Source of the DNA: an uncultured Pelagibacteraceae bacterium
Lineage (GTDB): Bacteria > Pseudomonadota > Alphaproteobacteria > Pelagibacterales > Pelagibacteraceae
Length of the DNA: 64,000 nucleotides
Assembly (NCBI GenBank): GCA_902590535.1
Contig: CACIXF010000001.1
Coordinates: 62,001-126,000, forward strand
Direction of reading: 5' to 3'
In this document: positions 44,688 through 54,778 of the stretch, one piece after another
Position numbering within the stretch: position 1 is the stretch's first letter
Layout: every line of letters starts with the position of its first letter
The notes under the pieces: generated by a model
What the model saw: the letters and a program-made list of their open reading frames with translations, nothing else
What the model was told of the DNA's origin: nothing
Databases searched by the model: none
Program-made: the position numbers and the translations under genes

Positions 44688-45862
44688 TTTACTGATTTAT
44701 CTTTTACACCCTCTAAAAACTTAAGACATTTTTTCATTTCATTTAATTCTATGAACTCGTCAATTTTGTGAGCTTGTTCTATGGATCCAGGTCCGCAAAC
44801 AACTGTACTGATACCTAATTCTTGAAATAAACCAGCTTCTGTTCCAAAAGAAACTACTTCTCTAGAATTATCACCAGTTATATTTGATACAAATTCACAT
44901 GCTTCAGACTCATCTAATCTGTTAAAACCAACAACTTCACCTATCACTTCTTTTTTTATATAAGAATCTGGAAATACTTTTTTCATTTCTGGTAGAAGTA
45001 CTTCATTTGCATATTTATCAATTTCTTTCGTAACAAATTCTCCATCTTCTTTAACAACTGGTCTTGTTTCCCATTCAACACTGCATTTATCTGCAATGAC
45101 ATTATGAGCAATACCACCTTTAATTCCTCCAATTGATAAAGTTGAATGTGGAGGATCAAAAATACTATCTTTTTGAACTCTTTTTTTTAATTCTTCTCTA
45201 ATTTCTAAAAGTTTTCCAACATATCTAGTAGCATATTCAGCTGCATTTACTCCTAAATGTGGTTTAGAACTATGTCCTGCAAGTCCTCCAAAGTGAACTG
45301 TGTATTCATTCATACCTTTGTGGGCGTCAATAATCTTCATTTTAGTTGGTTCACCAATTATACAAATTCCATTTTTGATTTCTCTTTTTTTCAATTCTTC
45401 TATTAGTAAAGGGGCTCCAATACATGCAGTCTCTTCATCAAATGTGTAACAGAAATGTAAATCTCTATCTAAATTACTATCTTTGAAGATAGGCGCATAA
45501 GCAAGTGTACATGCAATAAATCCTTTCATATCACATGAGCCTCTTCCATATAATTTATCATTTTTAATAGTTGCAACGAATGGATCACTGCTCCAACCTT
45601 TAGACACTGGAACCACATCAGTGTGTCCAGATAATATGATGGGTTTTTTTATGCTTTGATTTTTTGCCTTTAAAGTTCCAAAAAGATTAACTCTTTTTTT
45701 ATCATCATCATAAACTTTGAAAGTATCTATCCCGATGTTATTTAAAATTTTTTCACAATAATCAATTAAATTACTATTATCTTGACCTGAGATAGTTTTA
45801 AATGCGATTAAGTCAGTTAAAATCTTGATTGATTTTTCATATAAATTGTTATCTATACTCAT
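44684..45862 (-). CDS. argE: M20-family amidohydrolase, acetylornithine deacetylase type
   Basis: A 392-residue zinc hydrolase that would release acetate from N2-acetyl-L-ornithine or a similar N-acyl amino acid. Motifs are SGHTDVVPV near 73-81, YGRGSCDMKG near 107-116 (first metal ligands), the catalytic pair FDEETA near 142-147 and IGEPT. Length is normal for ArgE. It stands alone, so argE assignment is by family; a related deacylase role in degradation of acetylated amines is possible. Confidence 0.82.
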   Translation of the reverse strand: MSIDNNLYEKSIKILTDLIAFKTISGQDNSNLIDYCEKILNNIGIDTFKVYDDDKKRVNLFGTLKAKNQSIKKPIILSGHTDVVPVSKGWSSDPFVATIKNDKLYGRGSCDMKGFIACTLAYAPIFKDSNLDRDLHFCYTFDEETACIGAPLLIEELKKREIKNGICIIGEPTKMKIIDAHKGMNEYTVHFGGLAGHSSKPHLGVNAAEYATRYVGKLLEIREELKKRVQKDSIFDPPHSTLSIGGIKGGIAHNVIADKCSVEWETRPVVKEDGEFVTKEIDKYANEVLLPEMKKVFPDSYIKKEVIGEVVGFNRLDESEACEFVSNITGDNSREVVSFGTEAGLFQELGISTVVCGPGSIEQAHKIDEFIELNEMKKCLKFLEGVKDKSVN

Positions 45863-45886
45863 AAACTTAAAACACTATATTATATT

Positions 45887-46231
45887 ATGATTAAAGAGCA
45901 AATTACCTATAATGATTTTGATAAAGTAGATATTAGAATTGGTACTGTAATTTCTGTAAAAAAAAATGAAAAAGCCAGGAAACCTTCATTAGTTATTGAA
46001 GTTGATTTTGGAAACGAAATTGGCATTAAACAATCTTCGGCTCAAATTACACATTATTATAATGAGGAAAATTTAAAAGGAAAACAAGTTATTGCTGTTT
46101 GTAATTTTCCTGAAAAAAATATTGCCGGAATAGTTTCTCAAGTATTGGTTTTAGGAGCAATTGATGCCGATGGCAAGGTTACACTCGTTCATCCCTCTCA
46201 AAAAGCAGAAAATGGATTACCGATCGCTTAG
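45887..46231 (+). CDS. csaA: tRNA-binding (OB-fold) chaperone-like protein CsaA
   Basis: A 114-residue stand-alone tRNA-binding domain of the CsaA type, with the family patterns DKVDIRIGTV near 14-23, EVDFG and the C-terminal HPSQKAENGLPI. CsaA binds tRNA-like structures and has been described as a secretion chaperone in some bacteria. It is 2 nt upstream of the LysE-family gene and starts 24 nt from the divergent deacylase. Confidence 0.85.
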   Translation: MIKEQITYNDFDKVDIRIGTVISVKKNEKARKPSLVIEVDFGNEIGIKQSSAQITHYYNEENLKGKQVIAVCNFPEKNIAGIVSQVLVLGAIDADGKVTLVHPSQKAENGLPIA

Positions 46232-46233
46232 TA

Positions 46234-46827
46234 ATGCATCCTGAATTTCTTTCTATAACTTTATTTGGAATTGTTGTAGCATTTACTCCTGGACCAAATA
46301 ATTTCGTTGCTTTCTATTCTGGTTTCAATTTCGGTATTCTAAAAACACTACCACATATTATTGGTGTAACTTTGGGATTTCCTTTTTTGTTATTATGTTT
46401 AGCTCTAGGGTTGATAAATATTTTTAAGCTCTATCCTTTAATCCAAGAGGTATTAAAATATTTAGGAACTCTATTTTTAATTTATTTAGCATACAAAATT
46501 TCTTTTTCAGGATCTTCTGATCAGGAAAATAAAAATAAAAATCCAATCAAATTCCATGAAACTTTTATTTTTCAATTTTTAAATCCTAAAGGCGTTATTG
46601 CATCAATTATTCTTGTTTCAACTTATATTAATCCAGGAGAAACCTTTGTAAGTTATACGACTCAAATTATCATTATGGCTTTAATTGTTTCAGTGACCAG
46701 TATAACTCTGTGGACTTTTTTAGGTAAATTTTTCAGGAAATTTGCGACAAATCAGAAATTTATTAATTACTTTAATTATGCTATGTCACTGCTTCTTTTA
46801 ACAAGCATAATAACTTTTTATTTATAA
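46234..46827 (+). CDS. LysE/RhtB-family exporter
   Basis: A 197-residue inner-membrane protein with about six hydrophobic segments. The signature TPGPNN near residue 18-23 and FLNPKGVIA near 115-123 are canonical for this family. The substrate is unknown. It differs from the LysE-like gene at 4.5 kb, which has TPGTPR in place of TPGPNN. It lies 1 nt before acnA, inside a plain operon. Confidence 0.85.
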   Translation: MHPEFLSITLFGIVVAFTPGPNNFVAFYSGFNFGILKTLPHIIGVTLGFPFLLLCLALGLINIFKLYPLIQEVLKYLGTLFLIYLAYKISFSGSSDQENKNKNPIKFHETFIFQFLNPKGVIASIILVSTYINPGETFVSYTTQIIIMALIVSVTSITLWTFLGKFFRKFATNQKFINYFNYAMSLLLLTSIITFYL

Positions 46828-46828
46828 T

Positions 46829-49498
46829 ATGACCCCAGGAAACAAAAATTCTTATAAATCACTAAAAAAAATCACAGTTAATAACAATGAGTATAATTAT
46901 TACTCATTAAATGAAGCAGAAAAAAATGGACTTAAAGGAATAAATAAACTTCCAAAATCACTAAAAGTTTTACTAGAAAATTTATTAAGATACGAAGACG
47001 ACTTAAGTGTAACGAAATCTCAAATAGAAGCGATTAAATACTGGCTAAAGACAAAAAAATCTAAAACTGAAATTGCATATAGACCAGCAAGAGTTTTGCT
47101 TCAAGATTATACAGGAATACCTGCGGTTGCAGATTTAGCTGCAATGAGAGAAGCAGTTAAAGAAAAAAATAAAGATCCAAATGCAATCAATCCACTGTCT
47201 GCAGTTGATCTTGTAATTGATCACTCTGTGCAAGTCGACCAATCTGCAAAAGCAGATTCTTTTGAAAAAAATGTCGATATAGAATTTGAAAGAAATGGTG
47301 AGAGATACTCTTTTTTAAAATGGGGACAGCAGGCATTTGATAATTTTAGAATAGTTCCACCAGGAACAGGAATTTGTCACCAAGTAAATCTGGAATATTT
47401 ATCAAAAGTTGTTTGGTCAGAAGAATTTAAAGATGAAAAATATCTTTTTCCAGATACTTTAGTTGGAACGGACAGTCATACAACAATGGTAAATGGCTTG
47501 TCTGTTTTAGGATGGGGTGTTGGAGGAATTGAAGCTGAAGCAGGAATGTTAGGTCAACCAATTTCTATGTTAATACCAGAAGTCATCGGTTTTGAAATGA
47601 AAAACAAAATGCCAGAAGGAACTACTGCAACTGATTTAGTATTAACTGTTGTTAAAATGTTAAGAGATAAAGGAGTGGTTGGTAAGTTTGTTGAGTTTTA
47701 TGGAGATGGTTTAAAAAATTTAACACTAGCGGATAGAGCAACAATTGCAAACATGGCTCCAGAATATGGTGCTACTTGTGGTTTTTTTCCAATCGATGAA
47801 GAAACATTAAAGTATTTGAAATTTTCTGGAAGAGATCAACAAACTGTTGATATCGTAGAAAATTATGCCAAGGAACAAGGTTTATGGGCGAGCAACGAAA
47901 TAGAATTTACTGACATTATATCTTTAGATATGTCCACAGTCGTACCAACTATTTCAGGACCTAAAAGACCTCAAGACAAAGTTTTTTTAACAGATGCACC
48001 TAGTTCGTTTCAAAAAGTATTGCAGGAAGCTACAAATAAAAATGAAAAGTCAATTTCGAAAGTATCAAATACAGATTACGAAATTAAAGATGGCTCAATA
48101 TTAATTGCTGCAATAACTTCTTGTACTAACACTTCTAATCCAAATGTTCTAATCGGGGCTGGACTATTAGCTAAAAAAGCTATTGAAAAAGGTTTGCAAG
48201 TTAAACCCTGGGTAAAAACTTCTTTAGCACCTGGATCTCAAGTAGTTACAGACTATTTGGCAAAAGCAGGATTAAACACTTATTTAGATCAGCTTGGCTT
48301 TAATTTAGTTGGGTATGGCTGTACTACTTGCATTGGAAATTCAGGACCACTTCCAGAAAATATTGTAGAAGCTATCCAAAAAGAAAATATTTATGCTGTT
48401 TCAGTTTTATCTGGAAATAGAAATTTTGAGGGAAGAATTTCTCCACATATAAAAGCTAACTATTTGGCTTCACCCCCCCTAGTTGTTGCATATGCAATAG
48501 CTGGGCATATGGAAATTGATTTGTACAAAGATCCATTAGGAAAAGATAGAGAAGGAAACGATGTATTTTTAAAAGATATTTGGCCTTCAAATAAAGAGAT
48601 AGAAGACACTTTAAAAGCTTCACTTAATGCTGAGATGTTTATACAAAGATACTCAAATGTTTCTGAGGGCCCAACTCAATGGCAAAAAATTAAAACTGAT
48701 AAAAGCAGTATCTATAATTGGGATGAGGGATCAACGTATGTAAAAAAACCTCCTTTTTTTGACTCGTTGCCAGATAAACCAGAAGGATTTAAAGAAATTA
48801 AGGACGCAAGACCATTATTAATTTTAGGTGATATGGTTACAACTGATCATATATCGCCAGCCGGCAGTATTCAAAAAGATAGTCCAACTGGTGAATATTT
48901 TATGGAACACCAAATTTTACCTAAAGATTATAACTCATATGGTTCAAGAAGAGGTAACCATGAAGTTATGATGCGAGGAACTTTTGCAAATATAAGGATT
49001 AGAAATGAAATGGCTCCTGGTACAGAGGGTGGTTTTACAAAGTTATACCCAGAAGAAAAAGTTCTTCCTGTCTATGATGCAGTTGTTGAATATAAAAAAA
49101 GAGGAACAGATTTGGTTGTAATTGGTGGAAAAGAGTATGGAACCGGATCATCTAGAGATTGGGCAGCTAAAGGAACAAAATTACTTGGGATAAAAGCAGT
49201 AATCGCAGAGAGTTTTGAAAGAATCCACCGATCTAATTTGATTGGAATGGGAATATTACCGTTACAATTTATCGAAGATGTAAATAGAAAAAATCTTAAA
49301 TTAATTGGTTCTGAATTAATTAGTATTCTAAATATAGAAAAGGGTGTTAATCCTTCAGATGAAGTGACAGTTGAAATTAAATATGCTTCAGGCGAAATAA
49401 AGAAAATTAAAACTTTATGCAGAATTGATACAAAAAATGAATTAGAGTATTATAAAAATGGAGGTATTCTGCAGTACGTTTTAAGGAATATGATTTAG
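46829..49498 (+). CDS. acnA: Aconitate hydratase A
   Basis: Interconverts citrate and isocitrate in the TCA cycle and glyoxylate shunt. The 889 residues are the full AcnA/IRP length. Iron-sulfur ligands are in TSCTNTSNP and GCTTCIGN; substrate residues are in DSHTTMVNGL and the C-terminal swivel domain has GKEYGTGSSRDWAAKG. It is transcribed with the two following envelope genes (2-nt gap). A weak ribosome site precedes the ATG. Confidence 0.96.
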   Translation: MTPGNKNSYKSLKKITVNNNEYNYYSLNEAEKNGLKGINKLPKSLKVLLENLLRYEDDLSVTKSQIEAIKYWLKTKKSKTEIAYRPARVLLQDYTGIPAVADLAAMREAVKEKNKDPNAINPLSAVDLVIDHSVQVDQSAKADSFEKNVDIEFERNGERYSFLKWGQQAFDNFRIVPPGTGICHQVNLEYLSKVVWSEEFKDEKYLFPDTLVGTDSHTTMVNGLSVLGWGVGGIEAEAGMLGQPISMLIPEVIGFEMKNKMPEGTTATDLVLTVVKMLRDKGVVGKFVEFYGDGLKNLTLADRATIANMAPEYGATCGFFPIDEETLKYLKFSGRDQQTVDIVENYAKEQGLWASNEIEFTDIISLDMSTVVPTISGPKRPQDKVFLTDAPSSFQKVLQEATNKNEKSISKVSNTDYEIKDGSILIAAITSCTNTSNPNVLIGAGLLAKKAIEKGLQVKPWVKTSLAPGSQVVTDYLAKAGLNTYLDQLGFNLVGYGCTTCIGNSGPLPENIVEAIQKENIYAVSVLSGNRNFEGRISPHIKANYLASPPLVVAYAIAGHMEIDLYKDPLGKDREGNDVFLKDIWPSNKEIEDTLKASLNAEMFIQRYSNVSEGPTQWQKIKTDKSSIYNWDEGSTYVKKPPFFDSLPDKPEGFKEIKDARPLLILGDMVTTDHISPAGSIQKDSPTGEYFMEHQILPKDYNSYGSRRGNHEVMMRGTFANIRIRNEMAPGTEGGFTKLYPEEKVLPVYDAVVEYKKRGTDLVVIGGKEYGTGSSRDWAAKGTKLLGIKAVIAESFERIHRSNLIGMGILPLQFIEDVNRKNLKLIGSELISILNIEKGVNPSDEVTVEIKYASGEIKKIKTLCRIDTKNELEYYKNGGILQYVLRNMI

Positions 49499-49500
49499 TT

Positions 49501-50145
49501 ATGGATGAAGATTTATCAATTATAAATACCAATACTAGAAATGAAAAAATTAAGAATTTTTTTGTAAATAATAAAAATAAAATAATTTCAGGTATAATTA
49601 TCTTAATAATTATTATAGTTGGTGTTTTTAGTTACGATAAATATTTAATTAATAAAAAAAAAGATATCTCAGATAGTTATAATTCAATAATCATTGATTA
49701 TTCAGAAAAAACAAAAGAAAAAACAGCTAGCAGCCTGATTGAAATTGTAAACAAGAAAGATCCAACTTATTCACCTTTATCCCTTTATTTCATCATTGAT
49801 AATAATCTTGTAAGTGATCAGTCTAGAATTAATTCATTATTTGATATATTGATAAACGATACTTCGTTAGACAGTGAGATTAACAACTTAATTATATACA
49901 AGAAGGCACTCTACAATGCAGATAACGCTCAGGAGAGTGATCTTCTAAATATGTTAAATCCACTGATTAATTCAAAAAGTGTCTGGAAATCACATTCTTT
50001 ATATTTAATGGCAGAATATTTTTATGTAAATAATCAAAAACAAAAATCTAAAGAATTTTTCAACCAAATATTAGCTTTAGAAAATTCAAATCCTGATATA
50101 AGGCTTCAAGCAGAGAAAAGATTGAACAGAGACTTGAGTGAATAA
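49501..50145 (+). CDS. YfgM-like membrane-anchored TPR-type protein
   Basis: A 214-residue protein with an N-terminal cytoplasmic stretch, a single membrane helix (about 28-47) and a helical periplasmic domain. The arrangement upstream of bamB and the C-terminal hairpins resembling TPR repeats (LYLMAEYFYVNNQKQKSKEFF near 173-193) match the YfgM/DUF2133 group, which works with the SecYEG-associated chaperone network. The repeats are degenerate. It overlaps bamB by 8 nt. Confidence 0.75.
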   Translation: MDEDLSIINTNTRNEKIKNFFVNNKNKIISGIIILIIIIVGVFSYDKYLINKKKDISDSYNSIIIDYSEKTKEKTASSLIEIVNKKDPTYSPLSLYFIIDNNLVSDQSRINSLFDILINDTSLDSEINNLIIYKKALYNADNAQESDLLNMLNPLINSKSVWKSHSLYLMAEYFYVNNQKQKSKEFFNQILALENSNPDIRLQAEKRLNRDLSE

Positions 50146-51436
50146 ATTAATTTTTACTTTCATTGTATTATTTTTTCTTAATAACTGTTCATTAAACGAA
50201 AATTCTAGAATTTGGAAAGAAAAAGAAAACAAATTAGAAACAGATAAAAAAATAACAAAAGTCTTTACAAAAGAAAATGTAAGTGTTTCAGAATTTAATA
50301 GAGATTTAAAATTAGATTTATCGTCAATAAAAATAAATAATAAAAAAAATGATAATCAGAATAATCTTGGTCTACAAAATTACAAAGGAGAATTAAAAAA
50401 GATTGGTAATTTTAAATTTTCAAAGTTAGAGGAACTTAATCAATTAGATTTCGAACCAATCTTTTTGAACAATGGAATAATATTTTTTGACAAAAAAGGT
50501 TCAATTATTAGGTATGACAATAATCAGAAAGTTATTTGGAAAAAAAACCATTATTCAAAAGCTGAAAAAAAATTAAAACCAAAACTTAATTTTTTAGTAG
50601 CTGGTCAAAATCTTTTAGTAACCGATAGCATAGCAAAATATTATTCTGTAAATATTAGTACTGGAGAATTAAATTGGTCAAAAAATAATAATTATCCATT
50701 TAATTCAAGTATTAAAAAACATAAAGATAAAATATTTGTTATCGATTATAAAAACACACTGAGATGTTATAAAATTAAAGATGGTTCTGAATGTTGGAGT
50801 CTGCAAACAGAGGACTCATTTACAATTTCAAATATTAAATATTCTTTAATTATTTTAAACAATAATGTTGTTTTCAATAATTCTATAGGAGATATTACAG
50901 CTGTAGATATTGAAACAGGCTTAATTACATGGCAACTACCTACACAGAGTGGCTCGATAATAAATGAAACCTATAATTTTAAGACTTCTAAACTAGTATC
51001 AGATGGAAACTCTGTATTTTTTTCAAATAATAAAAATCAGTTTTATTCAATTGATATAAAAACAGGAACAACAAACTGGATAAATGAAGTTAATTCTAAT
51101 GTAAAACCTATTTTGGTTGGAAATCTAATTTTTACAATCTCTAATGAAGGTTATTTATATTTAATTGACAAAAATAAAGGCAATATAGTTCGAATTACAG
51201 ATCTATTTCTGAATTACAAAGATAAAAAAAGAAAAAATATTTATCCAATTGGTTTTGTGATTGGAGTCAAAAATTTATTTTTAACTAACTCAGATGGTAA
51301 AATGATCATAGCTGGGATTGAAGATGGAAAAATAACTAAAATTGAAAAAGTTTCTGGCGGATTAGTCTCTGAACCGTTTATATTTAACAACAATTTATAT
51401 GTAGTAAGAAATGGTTCAATTGTACAATATAACTAA
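50138..51436 (+). CDS. bamB: Outer-membrane assembly lipoprotein BamB (PQQ-like beta-propeller)
   Basis: A 432-residue protein with a lipoprotein-type N-terminus (hydrophobic stretch then Cys at about 17, in FFLNNCS, a relaxed lipobox). The rest is a beta-propeller of PQQ-like repeats, visible as recurring Gly-x-x-x-W blades such as TGELNWSK, ETGLITWQL and KTGTTNWIN. BamB helps BamA insert outer-membrane proteins. The start is GTG within the end of the YfgM-like gene. In many alphaproteobacteria der (engA) follows; here a cupin gene does. Confidence 0.85.
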   Translation: MNKLIFTFIVLFFLNNCSLNENSRIWKEKENKLETDKKITKVFTKENVSVSEFNRDLKLDLSSIKINNKKNDNQNNLGLQNYKGELKKIGNFKFSKLEELNQLDFEPIFLNNGIIFFDKKGSIIRYDNNQKVIWKKNHYSKAEKKLKPKLNFLVAGQNLLVTDSIAKYYSVNISTGELNWSKNNNYPFNSSIKKHKDKIFVIDYKNTLRCYKIKDGSECWSLQTEDSFTISNIKYSLIILNNNVVFNNSIGDITAVDIETGLITWQLPTQSGSIINETYNFKTSKLVSDGNSVFFSNNKNQFYSIDIKTGTTNWINEVNSNVKPILVGNLIFTISNEGYLYLIDKNKGNIVRITDLFLNYKDKKRKNIYPIGFVIGVKNLFLTNSDGKMIIAGIEDGKITKIEKVSGGLVSEPFIFNNNLYVVRNGSIVQYN

Positions 51437-51438
51437 AA

Positions 51439-51870
51439 ATGTTCTTAAAATTTTTAGAAAAAATTGGCAGAAAAAAAGTTGTATTAGATAGAGGACCTTC
51501 ACATCCCAAGTTTAAAGAGGCAAAGCCTTGGATGAATCGTTACTATGTTTTGATGAGGTATCGACCTAAATGGTTTCCATTCAATATATTAATTCATGAG
51601 ATGCTAGCAGATGATCATGGAGAAGGAGTTCATAATCACACATTTCCTTATATTACTATAATTTTAAGAGGTGGTTATTGGGAAACACTGAGCGATGGCA
51701 AGTTTTGGCGCCCACCAGGGTATATTGGTTTTAGATCAGCGAATAATTTACATCGAGTAGATTTAGAACCAGGAACCAAACCATTAACTTTATTTATCTC
51801 AGGTCCATTTGGGCTAAGGAAAGGACCAAGATCAGAGTATGGTATTGACTTTAAAACTAAAAAAAATTGA
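51439..51870 (+). CDS. Cupin-like protein of unknown function
   Basis: A 143-residue protein. The middle contains a cupin-type metal site: HEMLADDHGEGVHNHTFPY near 54-72, a GGYWE turn, and a late His in NLHRVDLEPG near 110-119. No gene name is recognised. It sits between bamB and zapE with a 2-nt gap before it, and its TGA shares a base with the zapE ATG. The metal-binding guess follows from the His pattern only. Confidence 0.62.
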   Translation: MFLKFLEKIGRKKVVLDRGPSHPKFKEAKPWMNRYYVLMRYRPKWFPFNILIHEMLADDHGEGVHNHTFPYITIILRGGYWETLSDGKFWRPPGYIGFRSANNLHRVDLEPGTKPLTLFISGPFGLRKGPRSEYGIDFKTKKN

Positions 51871-52925
51871 TGCCAAAAAAAATTGAAAAAGAATTCATAT
51901 CTTATTGTGAAAATCAAAATTTAGAAGTTAATCCTAATCAAATCAAAGTTATTAAAAAATTAGAAGATTACTATAATAGTAATTACAAATCATTTTTTTC
52001 AAAATTATTTTCCAAAAAAAAATCTAAAAAAGGATTTTATTTATATGGTGGTGTAGGGGTTGGTAAAACAATGATTTTAAACTTCTTTTATGATCATCTT
52101 GAAGAAAAAAAATTAAAAAAACATTTTAATGAATTTATGTTAGGTTTTCATGATTTTGCACATGAGCAAAAAGAAAAAAATGAAGAAAATGTAATCAATC
52201 AATTTGTTAAAAATTTAAAATCAAAAGCTTCATTAGTTTATTTCGATGAGTTCCAAGTAACAAACATTGTTGATGCAATGATTTTAGGAAAACTATTTGA
52301 ACAAATATTTAAAGAAGATATTAAAATTATTCTTACTTCAAACACTAAAATTTCAGAACTTTATAAAGAAGGTCTTCAACGCGAACAATTTGTACCTTTT
52401 ATAAAAATAATGGAAGATCAATCTATCGAGTATGAGTTAAAAATTGAGGATGATTATAGAAAATCTAATGATAATCAAAAACAAAGATATTTTTTTCCAC
52501 TTAATCAAGAAACCAATTTTAAGATTAATAAATTTTTTAGAACCATAACAAAGAATAAAAAACAATCTTCAATAACAATTAATGTTAAAGGAAGAGAATT
52601 TAAAATAGAAAACTTTTATGAGGGAATTGTTAGATGTGATTTTAATCAACTTTGTGATCAAAATTTAGGAGCGGAAGATTATTTAGAAATAGTTAAAAAC
52701 TGTAAATTTATGGTAATAGATCAAATACCTCAATTTAATGATGTAAATTCAAATCAACAACAACGTTTTATCACTTTGTTAGATGTAATTTATGATAAAA
52801 ATATTTCATTAGCAGTTACAGCTGATATAAATTTAGATGAATTTACCTCTTCAAGATTATTAGAAAAACCATTTAAACGAACCATTAGTCGTTTGTATGA
52901 GCTTACATCGAAAGAGTATAATTAA
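51870..52925 (+). CDS. zapE: AFG1-like ATPase ZapE
   Basis: A 351-residue AAA-type ATPase linked to cell division (ZapE) and, in mitochondria, to respiratory-complex quality control (AFG1). Walker A is GGVGVGKT near 53-60, Walker B YFDEFQVTN near 126-134, and the LTSNTK sensor region follows. I use the ATG at 51870, which overlaps the previous stop (TGATG), and not the TTG before it. It ends on the yjbQ start. Confidence 0.9.
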   Translation: MPKKIEKEFISYCENQNLEVNPNQIKVIKKLEDYYNSNYKSFFSKLFSKKKSKKGFYLYGGVGVGKTMILNFFYDHLEEKKLKKHFNEFMLGFHDFAHEQKEKNEENVINQFVKNLKSKASLVYFDEFQVTNIVDAMILGKLFEQIFKEDIKIILTSNTKISELYKEGLQREQFVPFIKIMEDQSIEYELKIEDDYRKSNDNQKQRYFFPLNQETNFKINKFFRTITKNKKQSSITINVKGREFKIENFYEGIVRCDFNQLCDQNLGAEDYLEIVKNCKFMVIDQIPQFNDVNSNQQQRFITLLDVIYDKNISLAVTADINLDEFTSSRLLEKPFKRTISRLYELTSKEYN

Positions 52926-53344
52926 TGAAACAAGAATTTTACAATCTTCATATTAAGACTAATGGTCAAAAGTTATATGAATTTACTAATGATACAATTC
53001 AATGGATTAGTCAAAATACCTTTAAAAATGGTATTCTTAATTTAAGCATTCAGCACACAAGCGCCTCATTAATTGTTCAAGAAAATGCAGATCCAGATGT
53101 ACAAACAGATTTAATAAATTATTTTGATAAATTAGCTCCTATGGATAACAAACTATATATTCATACTACGGAGGGAAAAGATGATATGCCTGCACATATT
53201 AAATCTGCATTAACAAATAATCAAATTTCTCTAAGTGTGAAAGATAGTGAATTGTTGCTTGGAACTTGGCAGGGCATATATTTATTTGAACACAGATTAG
53301 AGGCTCAAAAAAGAACTATAATCCACCATTTTATTGGAGAATAA
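52925..53344 (+). CDS. YjbQ/UPF0047 family protein
   Basis: A 139-residue protein of the secondary-thiamine-phosphate-synthase family (UPF0047). The motifs LSIQHTSASLIVQENADPDVQ-like (shown in parts: QHTSASL near 40-46 and ENADPDV near 51-57), HTTEGKDDMPAHIKSAL and GTWQGIYLFEHR are conserved across the family. The exact physiological role is not settled. It shares one base with zapE and ends 8 nt before the convergent photolyase. Confidence 0.88.
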   Translation: MKQEFYNLHIKTNGQKLYEFTNDTIQWISQNTFKNGILNLSIQHTSASLIVQENADPDVQTDLINYFDKLAPMDNKLYIHTTEGKDDMPAHIKSALTNNQISLSVKDSELLLGTWQGIYLFEHRLEAQKRTIIHHFIGE

Positions 53345-53352
53345 AACTAAAT

Positions 53353-54774
53353 TTATTTTTTCTTCAAAGATTGAAACGCTTCAAGGGCTGCAGCTCTAGC
53401 TTTTTCATGAACAACAATAGGGCCCGGGTAATCTTTGCCAATAATTGTTTTTATAGCTTCTTGATACTTTAATTCCATTTCCCATGGTTTATGAATAAAT
53501 TTATTTGGTACATTTTTAAGTTCAGGAACCCATTTTTTTACATAATTACCTTCTTTATCAAATTTTTCACCCTGAAGTATTGGATTGAATATTCTAAAAT
53601 AAGGTGCTGCATCTGCACCACAGCCAGCAACCCATTGCCATTGAGCAACATTATTTGCTTTGTTAAAATCTAGTAGACAATTTCTAAAATACTTCTCGCC
53701 TTCAGTCCAATTAATTCTCAAATGTTTGACTAAAAATGAACCAACAACCATTCTTATTCTATTATGCATCCATCCAGTCTCATATAGTTCTCTCATACCT
53801 GCATCGACAATAGGATAACCGGTCATTCCTCTTTTCCATGCTTTTAAGAATTTCTCATTTTTTGCCCAAGGGAATTTATCGAATTCTTTTCTGAAATTTC
53901 CTTTTAAGAATTCAGGGAAATAATTAATTAAACTATGTGAAAACTCTCTCCAACCAAGCTCATTAATATATTTTCTATAACCAATTCCTTTTGATTTAAT
54001 TTCAGAACATTTTTTCCAAATACTGCCTACATGAATTTGGCCATGTTTGATGTAAGGAGATAATTTAGAGGTTCCTTCGATAGATGGTATATCTCGAGAA
54101 GTTCCATAATCCTTAATTTTATTTTCAATTAAATTTTTTAATATTTTTTTTGAGTCATTTTCTGAAACTTTCCAATATTTTTCAAATTTTTTATACCAAT
54201 TTTTTTTTGGTAAAATATCTTTCGGTTCAATACACTTTTTAAAAATTGTAATCTTTTTTATTTTCTTTTTAACAATATAGTTTTTGCTTGGTGGTTGATT
54301 TAAATAAACTTGCTCCGCATTTCTCCAGAAAGGGGTAAACACTTTAAAGGGAGTTCCATCATTTTTTGTTATCTCTTGAAATTCATTTAAAATATTTCCT
54401 TTGAAATATTTATAATTGATTTCATTTTTAATAAATAGGTCACGTATTTTTTTTCCTTTAGCTATAACATCTGGCTCATAAATTTTATTCCAATAAACTG
54501 AAAGCTTATCCTTTTTATTAAATTTAGAAAAAATTTCTAATTCATCGCCTTTCGCTATTTCAAGATTAATTTTATAATCTGACAATTCTTTTTTTAAAGT
54601 TTCTAGAGATTTATAAACCCACCATTTTTGAGCTTCTCTTTTGTTGTCAAAATCATTATTATTATAAATATATAATGCAATTACATTATCATGATTTTGT
54701 GTTGCAAAAGATAAAGCAGGATTATTTTCAATTCTAAAATCCTCTCTTATCCAAAAAATACCTGTGCTACTCAT
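53353..54774 (-). CDS. phrB: Deoxyribodipyrimidine photolyase (class I CPD type)
   Basis: Repairs UV-induced pyrimidine dimers with blue light. The 473 residues have the N-terminal antenna domain and the C-terminal FAD domain, with the diagnostic blocks GYPIVDAGMREL, WMHNRIRM near 330-340, NNVAQWQWVAG and DAAPYFRIFNP. These fit a class I CPD photolyase, not a cryptochrome. Such a gene suits a surface-ocean organism. It is 4 nt downstream of the PLP lyase gene. Confidence 0.93.
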   Translation of the reverse strand: MSSTGIFWIREDFRIENNPALSFATQNHDNVIALYIYNNNDFDNKREAQKWWVYKSLETLKKELSDYKINLEIAKGDELEIFSKFNKKDKLSVYWNKIYEPDVIAKGKKIRDLFIKNEINYKYFKGNILNEFQEITKNDGTPFKVFTPFWRNAEQVYLNQPPSKNYIVKKKIKKITIFKKCIEPKDILPKKNWYKKFEKYWKVSENDSKKILKNLIENKIKDYGTSRDIPSIEGTSKLSPYIKHGQIHVGSIWKKCSEIKSKGIGYRKYINELGWREFSHSLINYFPEFLKGNFRKEFDKFPWAKNEKFLKAWKRGMTGYPIVDAGMRELYETGWMHNRIRMVVGSFLVKHLRINWTEGEKYFRNCLLDFNKANNVAQWQWVAGCGADAAPYFRIFNPILQGEKFDKEGNYVKKWVPELKNVPNKFIHKPWEMELKYQEAIKTIIGKDYPGPIVVHEKARAAALEAFQSLKKK

Positions 54775-54778
54775 TGAT

